This document shows positions 37,401 to 49,000 of a stretch of DNA of 64,000 nt, piece after piece (positions within the stretch are counted from its first letter, which is position 1; every line of letters starts with the position of its first letter). The DNA is taken from contig JAYKAV010000900.1 of assembly GCA_035582835.1 (NCBI GenBank), forward strand, positions 136,191 to 200,190, in the 5' to 3' direction. The stretch is from Phoebastria nigripes. Its lineage: Eukaryota > Chordata > Aves > Procellariiformes > Diomedeidae. The position numbers were made by a program, and so were the translations under genes. The notes below the pieces were generated by a model, which had not been told where the DNA came from, did not search any database, and was given only the letters and a program-made list of their open reading frames with translations.

Positions 37401-38720
37401 GAATTGATCTTCTCTATAGCACTCGGAGTGGGTTTGACTGAGAGAAGAAGATACATTTAGTCTTAATTGATCAATTAGTATTAAAGGAAACTTGCAGCAA
37501 CAGTACTGGAACAAAGGAAGAACAAAGTAATCAAAATAGTTTCAGGAGAAAGCAAAGTATTTCCTTTTGATTCTCTTACTTCAAGTCTGGAGTTTCTGTG
37601 TACATCACTCAAACAGTTATTTTGAATCTGTCACTGCATTATAACGGAAACATAACCGCATGCAGTGTGTCGGGTTTTGTTTGTTTCTTCTTCAGCAATG
37701 GGAGTCTGCTTTGGTCATCTCAAGTGAAACATGATCATTATGCAACTGGCAACCATACCAGAGAGCAAAAATCTGAAAAGACTAAAGCAACATGATGCTT
37801 CTGTCAAAAAGAGAAAAAGTCTTTAGCTGATGTTTGGNTTTGTCACATGTCTGAGCAAGCAACCATTTTACTGTAGTCCAGCTGACTTGATTTTGAAGGA
37901 GATTCTGATGAGAACCCATCTAGTTTTGCTAGCCATCCAGAAAAAGTTGTCATGTGCTTTATTTAATTTCATTTTTTTAAAATCTATAACCTCCTTGATT
38001 TAAGTTTGTGTATTTGTGTGGGATTTGTTCACACTGCAACAGAGATGGGAAGGCAGGGCAGACGAAGGGACAGCTGCAAAAGTTGAGTGAAGATCCTACA
38101 CAGACACCATTTCAACTTTTGAGGAGGTAACACTGCAAAAGCTGGCAGCTTCAGGCCTCTCTCTATCTGGACTCCTTTTGCAGACAAACAATCTAATTTA
38201 CAGAAGGCTGAAGGCATGGGACCGTAAGGGGTTTTTGCATCCTACCAGGATTTTTTGTCTAGAATATCAGGAATAAATTAAATTAAGGAGAAGAGATGGG
38301 ACCAGGCAGAAGCTACAGGAAAGAGGGTACTCCCTGAAAACACAGACAAGTGTGCTTAACTGTACATGCATGAGAAACAGAGCCCTGCAAAAAAAGGAAA
38401 GTTGACCTTATTTCTGAAGAAGCTAGTTCTGAAGCACTTGCTGTCTCTAACAAGTTGTGATATTCTGCACACAGTAAAAAAAAGGATTAAGGGAATGCTG
38501 TGTTTTTAAACAGAGAATGCAAAAGAAGATAAAAGATCCATAGAGTTTATGATCAGCCTGTGGGTGAACAGCCAATTTTGCATTTTGGGATTCGTCAAAT
38601 CCCTGAGAAGAGACCAGCTCATGATATAGACCACTCTGCAAGAAACTACCCAAGGAGTCTGTGATGTATAAAAACAAAGCTGAAAATATAAAACTTATAG
38701 TAAAAGCAGGGCATAAATTG

Positions 38721-40850
38721 AGCTAAAAATGAGTCAAGTTCTGGATCTCATCGGGACAGCACATTCCTTGAAGGAGGAGATGGAATAGGGCACCCTGGCA
38801 GTAGAGGAAGATTTTGAGAACTTTTTCAACGCNATAATGCAGCTTTTGACAGAGTTTAGAGCAGAGGTGAGGGAGCCCTCTCATCTGGGATGCTTATACT
38901 CTTCCTTATACACCTTCCCTGGAGCAGAAACTGGACGAAGGGCTGGGAGGCTCCTTGTTCTGGAAATCACAGGTCAAGCTGAAAAAAAAAACAAACAAAA
39001 ATGAGGTTACCTGTGCTGGTCGAGACCACTAGTTTTATTAAAAACCCATATGAATTGAGCAAATTTCTAAAAGGGGGAAGTTTTTCCACTACCCAGGAAC
39101 ATTCTGGAAGGAGCCTGTGCCAGATATTTTTGCCACCTATTTTCTTTGCCTGATATATCCAGAGAGGCCTGGCAGGTGTCCTTAGGAAAAGCAGAGAATA
39201 TGTTTGTGGACATTCAGAAACAGTTTCTGGACATACCGGTTCCACAGGCTGCATGTGGGAAGTGATTTACTGGAAAATATAATAACTTCCTGATTTTATT
39301 GTGGGTGCTAAGGTCTGCATACATACTGTTTTGATCTGGGATGCTGGTAGAGAAGTATGATCNAAGATTTAGAAAGTTTAGATTGATTTTTGGTTCTGAG
39401 GCAAAAGCTAAACAAACAGCTGTAAATTCTGTATTACAGAAGTATTGTGACTACAGCAAAGAGTACAGGTGAATGAAAAAGCAGAGTTCAGGGCACTGCC
39501 AGTATACTAGCCCCTCTGGGAAAGGAAAGGGAACAAGGAATTTTTGGAAGGTGAACTATGCAACAAATTCTGTGTAATCTAGCTATCCAAGCAAGAAACC
39601 TGAGAGTGTCACTGTGCAAACCCATGAATGAGGAATGCAAATATTATTAAGTTTTTGGGGAAACTGACGGAATTGCACCAATACCCAGCAAATTCAAAAT
39701 TAAATTGTCAGTGGGTATCTCCAAGGTAGGTGCTACTCTAGTCCTCCTTCAATGGAGTGGCCAAAATTAAGGACCTGTTGTTTATGCACAAGAAACACCA
39801 AAAAAAAATTGAATAACTTTATGTCAGTTACAAGACTTTCCGTAAACCATTCACTGTTGTTCCCCAAAGCTAGCAAGCATGTCCTCCCCATGAGAATACA
39901 TGAATAGAGTCTGTTCTTCTAGGTACAAAACTAATGCCTTTCAAATGGAACACATTTTGGAGTGATTATTAAAGAGGTAGATTATGTACATGGCTAACCT
40001 GATATTATAACCTCCCCCCCACCAAAACACAATAAAGTCTGTCAGCCAAAAATCTTCATGGACAAAACGTGAACTGGGTGAGGGCTGGAGCAATTATCCA
40101 AGATATCACCAGGGCTGTTAGCACAGTCGACTAGACGCAGTGCTGACATCAATTTAAGGTGAAAAGTTCTAGATGCTACAAGGGATTCAGGAATGGTAGG
40201 ATGTTAAGTATATTATGAAGTTACATGACAGTTACTTAGGAATATAAAAACTCAGTGACTGTAAGAGATCTTTTACTGGCTTCAAGTGACTTTTTGCTAG
40301 AAACCTGGTTGAGACTTTTGATGCATGCCAAAATTTGCCAACATTATGAAAAAGAAAAGGCCAAATAACTGAAACAGCCTGTGTAAGCTGTCATGCAAAC
40401 CACACATTTGTTCACAATGACTGAAGAAAAACCCTATGCAGCTGTTGTGCACTATTCCTAGTACTTCCCTGACACAGCCTTACCAAATGACCTAATATCG
40501 AAGCCAGTGATTGTACTTAGAAAACCAATTTCCATGAGTAGCAAATTTTAATACAGACTGTGAGAAAATGAAGAAATATGACTACACGTTATAACTAAGA
40601 AGAGCAGTTGGCATGAGTTAAAGCAGTTTTTGTTGAAATGTAGGTCTCTATGGATTGATGCTCATTCCTGTTTCCCTGGTCCCCATGGATTGATAGAAAG
40701 TGGTATCGGAGTGGTCCAACAAAAAGGTTCTGACATCCTACATCCTCTTGGTGACTTTTGTAATTTTGAAGGATGTTTTCAGGAAGTCGATTGTTCAAAT
40801 TTCTCACTGTACCTGATTAGTTTAGGTGATGACCCAAAAGCATGGCTGAA
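38721..40850 (+). other. Coding-like relics, family not assigned
   Basis: From a methionine near 38729 a plus-strand frame reads MSQVLDLIGTAHSLKEEME, hits one TAG, and continues with EEDFENFFNAIMQLLTEFRA to about 39000. Further downstream, short texts such as KVGATLVLLQ and GPVVYAQETP (about 39715-39800) faintly resemble the RNase H part of an LTR retrotransposon, but stops are frequent and no catalytic set is complete. I cannot name a family. It may be an ancient retroelement or chance. Ambiguous bases lie at about 38833 and 39363. Confidence 0.2.
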
Positions 40851-41014
40851 GTGAATTTACCTTGGGATAGACAGAGGAATCCTCTGGTCAGCTAAGATTT
40901 CGCAGACATTTCAATGGGGAACTGTGTTGCCCAGCAACTGCTAAGCAAGACGAGTGCAAAACCAGTGAACAGGGAGGAGAGGGGCTTTAGTCTGTGTTAC
41001 ATGGGTTTAGCTGC

Positions 41015-41900
41015 CAGATCTGACCTGGAGGAGAGAATGGAGGGCAAGCATGTCAAGTTTTCAGATGACACCAGACAGGGGTACCAGTGGATATGCTGTA
41101 GGCAGGACTGCCATTGAAGTGGACCTGAAAAGGGGCTGACAAGGAACCCAGGAAATTCAACAAGGGCAAATGTTGAGCCCAGCAGTTGGAAGGCAGAGCC
41201 CTGCAGACATGCAGACTGGGGCTGGTGGCACTGGGGAGCAGCTTTGGGGGACGTCCCTGGGTGCTGGTGGGCAGTGAGCTGAGCTGGGGCCACACATGTG
41301 CCTGGGCGGCAATGAGGGCCAGTGGTGCCTGGGGCGGTTGGAGGAGGACATGGCCCCGAGAGCCAAGGGAGGGCAGGGACTGTCCCCTCTGCTTGGTGCC
41401 CATCAGACCCCACCTGGGTACTGCCTCCAGTTTGGGTCCAGTACAGGAACAACACTGAAGTGAGGGGAGGCCACCGAGATGGTGGGGCTGGAGCCCTTGC
41501 CCTGCAAGGAGAGGCTGCAGGACCAGGGCTGATTCAGCCAGGTGGAGGGATGGCTTTGGGGGCACCCAGCAGCATCCCCAGCACTGATGGGGGGGATGGA
41601 GAAGATGCAGTTGGGCTCTTCCCAGCGGTGTGTGGCGGGAGGGTGAGAGGCAGCAGCACAAGCTGAAACAGGGGAAATTCAGACCATTCATAAGGAAAAA
41701 ACATTTTCCCCACAAGGGCAGCCTAGCAGTGCAGCAGGGCCCAGACAGGTTGTGCTGTCTCCAGCCTTGGAGGTTATCAAGCCCCAACTGGATAAGGTCC
41801 TGAGCAGCCTGATCTGAGCTCAGAGCTGGCTGTGCTTTGGGCAGGGCTTGGAGTGGAGACCTCCTGCAGTCCCCTCCTGAGTTATCCTGTAATCCTATGA
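41015..41900 (+). mobile_element. CR1 LINE 3' end, old GC-rich copy
   Basis: It starts inside ORF2 at DLEERMEGKHVKFSDDTRQG, which corresponds to the reverse transcriptase active-site region of CR1. It continues through text like GAGALALQGEAAG in broken frames and a C-terminal segment (CAAGCCCCAACTGGATAAGG), and ends with the CR1 terminus and tail TATCCTGTAATCCTATGA at about 41882-41900. The reading frame is heavily damaged. The copy ends about 360 bases before the CpG island. Confidence 0.87.
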
Positions 41901-42079
41901 ACTACAGCTCTTGGAGCACCCCAGCAGCTCCTGCACCTTTCTCACCTACAAGAATGAGGGTACCCTGCCATGGCCCCCCGGTATGGCAGGTTTTGTGGCG
42001 CAGCAGGACAGCAGGGCAGGTTGTGGTGGCACAGGAGCCCTGGTGGGGTGGGAGCTGCTTTGTCCTCTGCGGATGGGTG

Positions 42080-42297
42080 TGAGTGGGAATCTTACTAACG
42101 TGTACAAATACCTGATGGGGGAGTACATCAGATGGCTCTTCTAGTGGTACCCAGTNACAGGAGCAAGGCAGTGGGCACAAGCTGAAACACAGGAAAATCC
42201 ACTTAAACATAAGAAAGCACATTTTTAGTGTGACGGGGGAGATACACTTCAGCAGGTTGCCCAGAGAGGCGGCGGCACCCCCTTCCTCGGGGACACT
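42080..42297 (+). mobile_element. CR1 fragment merging into the CpG island
   Basis: GGGAATCTTACTAACGTGTA, CAAATACCTGATGGG, GGCACAAGCTGAAACACAGG and CACTTAAACATAAGAAAGCAC are typical of the last part of CR1 ORF2. LPREAA-like text follows, and around 42285-42297 the CR1 sequence passes into GC-rich promoter DNA. The CR1 3' untranslated end and tail are missing, which is unusual because CR1 copies normally lose the 5' end. One ambiguous base lies at 42156. Confidence 0.8.
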
Positions 42298-42451
42298 GCA
42301 GCCCCAGCCGCCCCAGCCTTGGGCGACCGGCCGTGGCCGACCCCGCTCCGACTCGGGGGTGGGACGGGCCGCCCACCCGAGGTGCCCGCGGGCCCTCCCC
42401 GCCCCACCCCTGCCCTCCCGCGGCCGCGGCTCGCCTCCCTGCGCCCCGCCG

Positions 42452-42691
42452 NNNNNNNNNNNNNNNNNNNNNNNNNNNNNNNNNNNNNNNNNNNNNNNNN
42501 NNNNNNNNNNNNNNNNNNNNNNNNNNNNNNNNNNNNNNNNNNNNNNNNNNNNNNNNNNNNNNNNNNNNNNNNNNNNNNNNNNNNNNNNNNNNNNNNNNNN
42601 NNNNNNNNNNNNNNNNNNNNNNNNNNNNNNNNNNNNNNNNNNNNNNNNNNNNNNNNNNNNNNNNNNNNNNNNNNNNNNNNNNNNNNNNNNN
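42452..42691. other. Assembly gap of 240 undetermined bases
   Basis: An uninterrupted run of N lies in the most GC-rich part of the window, a typical place for sequencing failure. It probably hides the end of the 5' untranslated region, the start codon and most of the signal-peptide exon of the downstream gene. Confidence 0.98.
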
Positions 42692-42702
42692 CGGGGCGCT
42701 GG
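42692..42702 (+). CDS. MAMDC2: Inferred last bases of MAMDC2 coding exon 1
   Basis: Inference. Directly after the gap, CGGGGCGCTGG is followed by a possible splice donor GTGGGC at 42703. Joining it to the acceptor at 42791 leaves the frame of the next exon intact and gives the hydrophobic text GALALRLAGAAWL, a credible signal-peptide core. The intron would be only 89 bases and very GC-rich. The alternative is a donor inside the gap and a longer intron. The donor is not strong, so confidence is low. Confidence 0.35.
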
Positions 42703-42791
42703 GTGGGCGCTGCTCCGGGGTCGGCGGCGGCCCCCAGCCCGCGGCCCCCGGGCCGGCCGGGCCGTGACCAGGGCTCGCTTTGTCCTTGCAG

Positions 42792-42905
42792 CTCTGCGGC
42801 TCGCCGGGGCCGCCTGGCTCTCCCCCGGGTCGTGCGCCTTTGAGGACAGCGCCTGCGGCTACGAGTGGGACTACGCGCATCTGCCCTGGGCACTGCATGG
42901 GGAAG
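42792..42905 (+). CDS. MAMDC2: Probable MAMDC2 exon: end of signal peptide and start of first MAM domain
   Basis: MAMDC2 is a secreted, glycosylated extracellular-matrix protein made of several MAM domains. The exon reads LRLAGAAWLSPGS and then CAFEDSACGYEWDYAHLPW. The C-x-F-E-x-x-x-C-G pattern is the N-terminal signature of a MAM domain, and the hydrophobic stretch before it fits the end of a signal peptide. From memory, human MAMDC2 begins its mature part with a closely similar SCAFEESTCGF. Splicing: the acceptor CTTTGTCCTTGCAG ends at 42791, and the donor GAAG|GTAGGA cuts after 42905. The exon is 114 bases with phase 1 at both ends, as is usual for MAM exons. The start codon is not visible and probably lies in the gap. 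Another MAM-domain gene is possible but less likely. The rest of the gene must lie beyond a first intron of more than 21 kb; human MAMDC2 is also a large gene. Confidence 0.72.
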
Positions 42906-45572
42906 GTAGGAGCGCTGCTGCCCCCGGGTGTACAGCTCCCCCGGGCATACAGCCCACCCCCGGGCGCTGCCGCTGCCCGTCGGGCGCTGCTGTCCCCCGG
43001 CCGGGCGCTGCTGCAGCCCGCGGCTGCGGTGGCGGCGCGCAGCGCTCCGCGGGGCGGCATCCCGGCGTGCCGCCGCCGCGCTGCTCAGCTCTCCCGGGGA
43101 AACTGCCGCCGTCGGATCCCTCCCGTGTGCGGTCTCGGTCTCTGCGTGTCAGTCCCCTGACAAGTGATCTGCAGGCGCTGCGGGGAGGCGTCCGTCCCCC
43201 CCGAGCACAGGTCTCTCCGCAGGTTTCTGCAGGATGCCTCAGAAACCTCCTTCCTATTTCTTTCACTTTCTGTTGGGAAAAGGTGTCTTTTATCAAATCT
43301 GCGGTAGGTAACTTACCCTCTTCCTAGAAGAAACACATCTGTCAAATTCCTATTAAGCTGCATAATTGTTTTTTCTAAATATATTTTGGGTTCTACTCTA
43401 GAAGTGGATGCATTTTCAGGGCAGGAGACAATCTTTTTGAAGAGTAGCTTTACAGCATGTTCAATTAAGACTTTTCTCCATTTTATGGTACCTACAGTTC
43501 AATAGGAAAAAGATAAGCATTAGTCTTTCAGTAAGTTGTATTAGACTTTACAAAGACTGACTGCTGTTGAAAGAGAGAACAAAATCCAGTCACTGTCCAG
43601 AGTTTCCATGCAACTGTAACTCGTTAAGTTTTTAGTGTACGCTCTCATTTTTGTCAGAATCAATATGAACAAACCAAAGACTAAACAAAAATCAATACAG
43701 GATGGTTATAACTGGGTAATAAAATAATTTAGTTTTGGTTATGTTTCGGCCACAGTGTCATTCATGAAGTGAAAGTTGTGCTGACAAAGTAAAAGGGACC
43801 ATGTGTTTTCAAAGTTTTTAAGCTCTAAAACAGGTGCCAAGAATAATGAAGACGTGTGTACAGATACAAAGAGATAGACACCCCTCATTACCCCTCATCA
43901 GTGCTCCATTCAAAACTGGCTGGTCCAGTTTTGTCATTCCACTTGTTACTCAGTTGATAATGAAGCTCTTTTTTTCTTCCTGATTTGTACCTAGCTCTCA
44001 CATATGCAAAGTCAGTCACCTTAATCGTTAATTTTTAGATTAATCATTAGGGTTTGAGAATGTACGAGGAGTGCTAACTTAGAAAAGGCTGTGAGGATGT
44101 CATGATTAAAATAATTGCTTTTTCCCTTCTTCTTTTTTTATTTAAATATACATAGATTTTCCTGTATTTTTGAAGATACTAGTGGAAATTTAGTAATCAT
44201 CTCTGCTTTACCAGCTATGCCTCTTAACATCATGCCCTCTCAAGGCGCCTGTCTTGGAAGCAGCACGTCCTCCTTGTGGTTAATGGGGAGCCACATGGTA
44301 GTGGTATTGATTCAGCTCCAAGTGACTGTGGGATGCTGGGAGTAATACCTGCAGAAATGGATGTGCATCATATTGTGCACATCCATGCTACGGTGCTTCA
44401 AGAAACAGGGAAATCTGATCAGAGATTTGGATCAGCAGCAGCCTAATTTTTTTGGGCCACAGAACACTGTTTTGGTTGTTGTAGTTTGATTTTTCTATGT
44501 GACCATAAGCATACCAGTGGCTACACAGCTTCTGTCATTGTAGATCTTGTTTTTCAGATATATATAACTGAACTGTTATACTCTGGGAGGATATGTGGCT
44601 CTCTTAATAGGCATAGTTCTGTCAGCATTTCCATTAGAAACCTTTTTTCTGCAGCCTGTAATTTAATCATAGTAAGTCGTTCTGTGCAAACATTTGGCAC
44701 ACAAGGTATTAGCCTCTTCAGAAATACATTCATAGAATCGTAACTAAATCTAGTTGAAAATAGTTCATCCAAATCTATGTAGCAGGTGTGCAAAACAAGT
44801 CTTCCTTAGATGCTCTTTTACTCTTTTATCTAATAAAACCATGTTCCTTTTGGCAGCACTGGGCCCTGATATTTGCAGGTTTATGTATGTATATGTGGTA
44901 ATTTACTGGGACAACAGAGATAGTTAAGGATGGGAGTGGCAGCTTANCTTTGAATTGTTCCACTTCCCCTTGCATTGCTTCAAAATTGTTTTATTATTTT
45001 AAAATATTATTTTTAATAGAGTTATATACAGCAAATCTCTTATAGGGATTATCTGACTTGCAGTGTGAGTTCTTTCATCTTATAAATCTCTCAATAGTGT
45101 GGTCTTGTGCCAAACTGTCAAGATGATGTAAATAAAACTAAAATCTTGCCCAGAAATTTCCACTCCATACTTGAAAGTTTTTTGCCTGGTTGCCAAGGAA
45201 GCCAGTATCTTCTGAAGGGCCAGGCACAGAAAGGAAGTGTGAGGCTAAATTTTGCTTTTGTTTACAGCTATGCATTCCTACTTAAACGAGTGGGTTTCTA
45301 AGGTTCAACTGCTTTTTTGAATGTCTCTGGCTTCTCTTGAGTATTCTGGTAGTTCTGGGATAAGAGATTTTTTCTGTGTTTGATTTTAGAATTTTTATAA
45401 TTGAAAAGATTTTGATTTTTTTTTAGCTAAGTTTGATACCTGTAATTGACTGGCATTTTAGGGCCCATTTTAGTCAAATGCAAAGGGAAAATCAAAACAA
45501 AATAGTCAATGCTAAAACCGATAGCTGTTTCACTCTTTACTGCTTTACTCAAGACTGGCAAATCAAGCCCTA

Positions 45573-45613
45573 ATGAAGTGGGTGTTTGTAGGATACCGGC
45601 TATACAAGAAACA
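45573..45613 (+). repeat. 41-bp direct repeat, copy A
   Basis: This copy matches 46049-46089 at 39 of 41 positions. The first 25 bases, starting ATGAAGTGGGTGTTTG, are identical. The sequences on both sides of the two copies differ, so it is not part of a larger visible duplication. Confidence 0.9.
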
Positions 45614-46048
45614 AATCAGGTGTTTTACCGTAATATCTGTCCAGTGGACCTGTGCTGCCATAAACTTCTGCTTCACTGAAACCCTCTGTAAGCCTCAAGC
45701 TCTCTCACATGGCTCTGAACTCAGGAGTAGGACCTTAAAGTATAAACATCAAGGTGCTCTTTTTAACTGTCAGCTTTTTGAGTCAGTCATCTGCTAACTC
45801 GGTGTTTGCATTTTAGAATTATAGTGATTTTTAGCAGACAGTCACCGTGCAAAGAAAAATGTAAAATATAGAAACAGCTGAGGATATAAATTTCTTGCAA
45901 GCTTACCTATGGCTGAGAAGCACCCCTAGCTGAGGTCATGGCCCAGGCTGGGTAAATATAGCATCATGCTTGAGGCAGCGTGTTTCCTAATGTGCCAGTT
46001 CTGTTTTCAGTGTAAGCTGGGAAATCCCATGCAAATGTGATGTGCTTC

Positions 46049-46089
46049 ATGAAGTGGGTGTTTGTAGGATACCAGCTACACAAGAAACA
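46049..46089 (+). repeat. 41-bp direct repeat, copy B
   Basis: Second copy, 476 bases downstream of copy A in the same orientation. The two differences are G/A and T/C transitions. The copies end together at ACAAGAAACA. Confidence 0.9.
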
Positions 46090-49000
46090 CAGTAATGTTG
46101 TTGCTCAGGAAAAGGGCATCATCACATAATCCTGGTTCTGAAATCTGGTGAGCAGCAGATGAATTTGTGTGTGATCAATGGACCAGTGATAAGATCTGCA
46201 AGCTTTAAGTGATTTGCTGGTACACATAAACCAAGGTGTCAATGATCCATTTTAACTTCAGAGGTGTAGGCATGCTCCCATAAATATTCTTGCATTCATG
46301 ATGTCTCTGAACAGGTAATTTATTTTAAAAAATCCAGGTACAGAATGTAAGAGAAAGATCAAACTCCTTGGACCCAACTAATGGATGAGAAATTTAGAAA
46401 GCAGATCTATATTCATCACTACTGTGGTATTTAGAGATATATCAAATATCATGTTGCTTACTACTAACACCCACAGGTATATTTAGCATGAGTTCATGTC
46501 CAGTTATGTTGGGGCATAAAGCTTTGCAGGTGCATAGTGGCTGGTTTCCACAGGAATTTACTTCTGTGTCAGCAGTATATGTGTTGCAAGGGGAAGACCT
46601 GGTTAATTCTAATACATACTGTCAAACTTTGTATGATAGGATTTCATCAAATAATCTTGAGATTTTGTTTGACCAAATTGCACATTTATTTCAGAGGACA
46701 CACTGTAAGTGTAAAACAAAATTCAAAACAAGGGAAGATGCTGTGTGTAATAGGTAGTAATCCTGAGTAGAGTAATAAACAAAGCCATGTAGACCCACTT
46801 GAAATGGCAGTAGGAAACACAGCCTTATGTCAATTGCAGCCATTCTGCAGGGTTGGATTTTGGCATTTTTTGCTTTCCTCCCAGCCCTGTCCAGCACAGA
46901 GCCAGCCATAACCTGACTGTAAGAACATCGTGCTCATAGCATTATTATAGATCAGTTTTATTAGACACAATAACTATGGCACATCTTTTCTGTGACTCTG
47001 GACAACGTTTACATTTTTGCCAAGAATATCTGTATAGCCTTTTGTGTGCCTATGTCTATGAGTATGTTTTGTTCTCAATCTCCCTTCATTTTAACGGAGA
47101 CCAGTTTAATAGAGCTACAGATAATGTGCATTTGGGCTGTCAGCTCAAATTTGCACTAATGGAGTTTGCTGTGCTGCATCTGCTTGCCTGGATTTAAGCA
47201 TTAGATAAGAATTTGTCTATTACCACTGCAAGCTATAGGGAAGAGAGGTTGTTTATATTAGGAGTGTGCTCCAAAGAGCAAGTGATCATTGTTAAATGTG
47301 CCCACGCACTGGCAATTGCACTGGACTTGGAGCTATTTTAGTAGTAGTGGCAACGGGTTTTGTACAGTTGTCTCCTTATCACCTTTGCTCTTCTGTGGAG
47401 TGTTGTCAAGCAATTTGCCATGTCAATCTTCTATAATGAGCTACGTGGCACTGAACTGCTAAAGCTGTAACTGGTAGTTGATACAGCTGTATGCGTCTGG
47501 CTCTCATATGATCATTGGCAGCTTTAAATGCATATTTTTGTGTGTGTTGCTTTCCTTCTAAAATTCTGGAGGTGTGTATTACCTCCAATCTCATGTCTCC
47601 AAGAATATATTTTAATAGCATGCACTTCAGAGTTTTTTAATAATGATTTCTCTTTCTGCAGTATTCCAAAGGAGACTCATCCTTAAAAAGAAATAGATTT
47701 CATTCAGAAGAGTGATGTAATAAATGATGATATATATAAAAATAGCCTTATTTTCTTCTCCTTAAAACGTGCCTACTTTTTGCTGCATTAGTGCAAGACT
47801 GTTTCTGTGATACACTCAAAATGGGCATCCATCACGTAACAGTTTATGGTAAGCAGGTAAGCAAGCAACATCACTAACAACAGTGTCAGGAAACTGAAGT
47901 TTGTCTTTTGGGACATACTTATCATATAGCTACACTTTAAAATGGTTTTAAGATGGAAAATAATTTCAAGAGACAGGACAGCCATCCCAGGCCATCAGAT
48001 AAGTCAGGCATGAGAGCAGCAGCATAAGGAATCTCAAATCTAAACATGGCCTGCATACCATTTAAATAGCTTGTATTTACAGCTGTGCCATATGACTTAA
48101 AACTGACCTCTTTTGACCTAAGCTCTCTTATCTTGAATGCCACATCATTTGGTTGTAATATGCAGAGTAATGAAACAGGTAATCACTGGTGATCCTAGAT
48201 TTCGTTGCACAGCAAGCATATCTGATGTGTGCTGTTCTGTGCTCAGTTACAAACCTACTGCCAGATAGATTGGCATGTCTGTACTCTCAGTTTTCTTTCC
48301 ATCTATCTGCAGTACTTTCTTGTACATAGGAAAGTAAGCAATTTGAAAATGTAAAAAAGGTGTAACATTGCTGGCCTTGTACAACCCTAAGATGAGACAA
48401 GTGGTCTCACATGTTTGTGATAGCTGTGTAATTGGGAGCAAAGTAGAGGGTAATTCAGGGAGACTTGCACCAGCTTGTACCTTGCAGCAGAACCAGGCTG
48501 GCATACCACAACGCTCGTTTGCTGGCAAGGTTTTCAGCTGATAAATCCACCCTGCCATGGGAGCTTACTGGTTTGGGTCTCCCAAACCTGTAGCCTGGGC
48601 ATCTCTGCACCAAATGCCATTTGATGGAGTGGAGAAGCCATTAGAACTGGCATACAGTCTGTTTTGCCTTGACCTGATAATTAAAATGTTTGTCTTCCTG
48701 ACCAAAATAATTGCATTTGGAGTGACAACTGTCCTTCCTAGGCACTCCCAAGGGGAAGGAAAAAAAAAAAAGACTGACTCTTACATACTTCTGGTACACT
48801 TTTAGACTCTTGTGCTCTTCTTATTTCTCTTTCACCTCTGGTGCCATTTCTCCACTTTGTCTACTCAGCCACTACTCTTGTGTTAGCAGCTCATTTCTTC
48901 TGGCCATTTTCTTGTTCAGTCTGTCACCAGCAGCTTAATAGTACCATGTGTGGGTAGCATTCAGCCTTGCTCCAGCCTCTCCCTTGTGTTGCTGATACCA

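Larger units (their letters stand above)
31611..38720. other. Long gene-free interval
   Basis: About 7 kb without a gene that I recognise. It includes a run of eleven C at 32726-32736 and an ACATA-rich minisatellite listed separately. A long open minus-strand frame at 36813-37514 is explained by purine-rich plus-strand composition (see rejected items). One ambiguous base lies at 37839. Confidence 0.5.
42260..43250 (+). promoter_or_regulatory. CpG island at the 5' end of the MAM-domain gene
   Basis: Composition changes abruptly from AT-rich to strongly GC-rich with very many CpG dinucleotides on both sides of the 240-base gap. CCCCGCCCCACCCC-type Sp1/KLF boxes lie near 42400. No TATA box is visible upstream of the exon, as is usual for CpG-island promoters. 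The island surrounds the first recognised coding exon, so it probably contains the transcription start, which may lie in or just before the gap. The motif GGGCGCTGCT or close variants recurs at about 42705, 42910, 42963, 42979 and 43004. Confidence 0.8.

Noticed and set aside
36813..37514. Open minus-strand frame of 233 codons
   Set aside because: The plus strand is purine-rich here, so the minus strand is pyrimidine-rich and poor in stop codons. The peptide is rich in Leu, Phe, Ser and Cys with no domain motif, and plus-strand frames are open in the same place.
41053..41787. Open minus-strand frame of 244 codons
   Set aside because: It is antisense to a GC-rich CR1 copy. High GC lengthens random frames.
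42203..43327. Very long frames on both strands across the CpG island
   Set aside because: They run through the 240-base N gap and high-GC DNA, where stops are rare. Only the part at 42792-42905 is supported by splice sites and a MAM signature.
46488..46757. Plus-strand frame of 89 codons as a possible host gene
   Set aside because: No splice support, no recognisable motif, AT-rich codon use like the flanking non-coding DNA.
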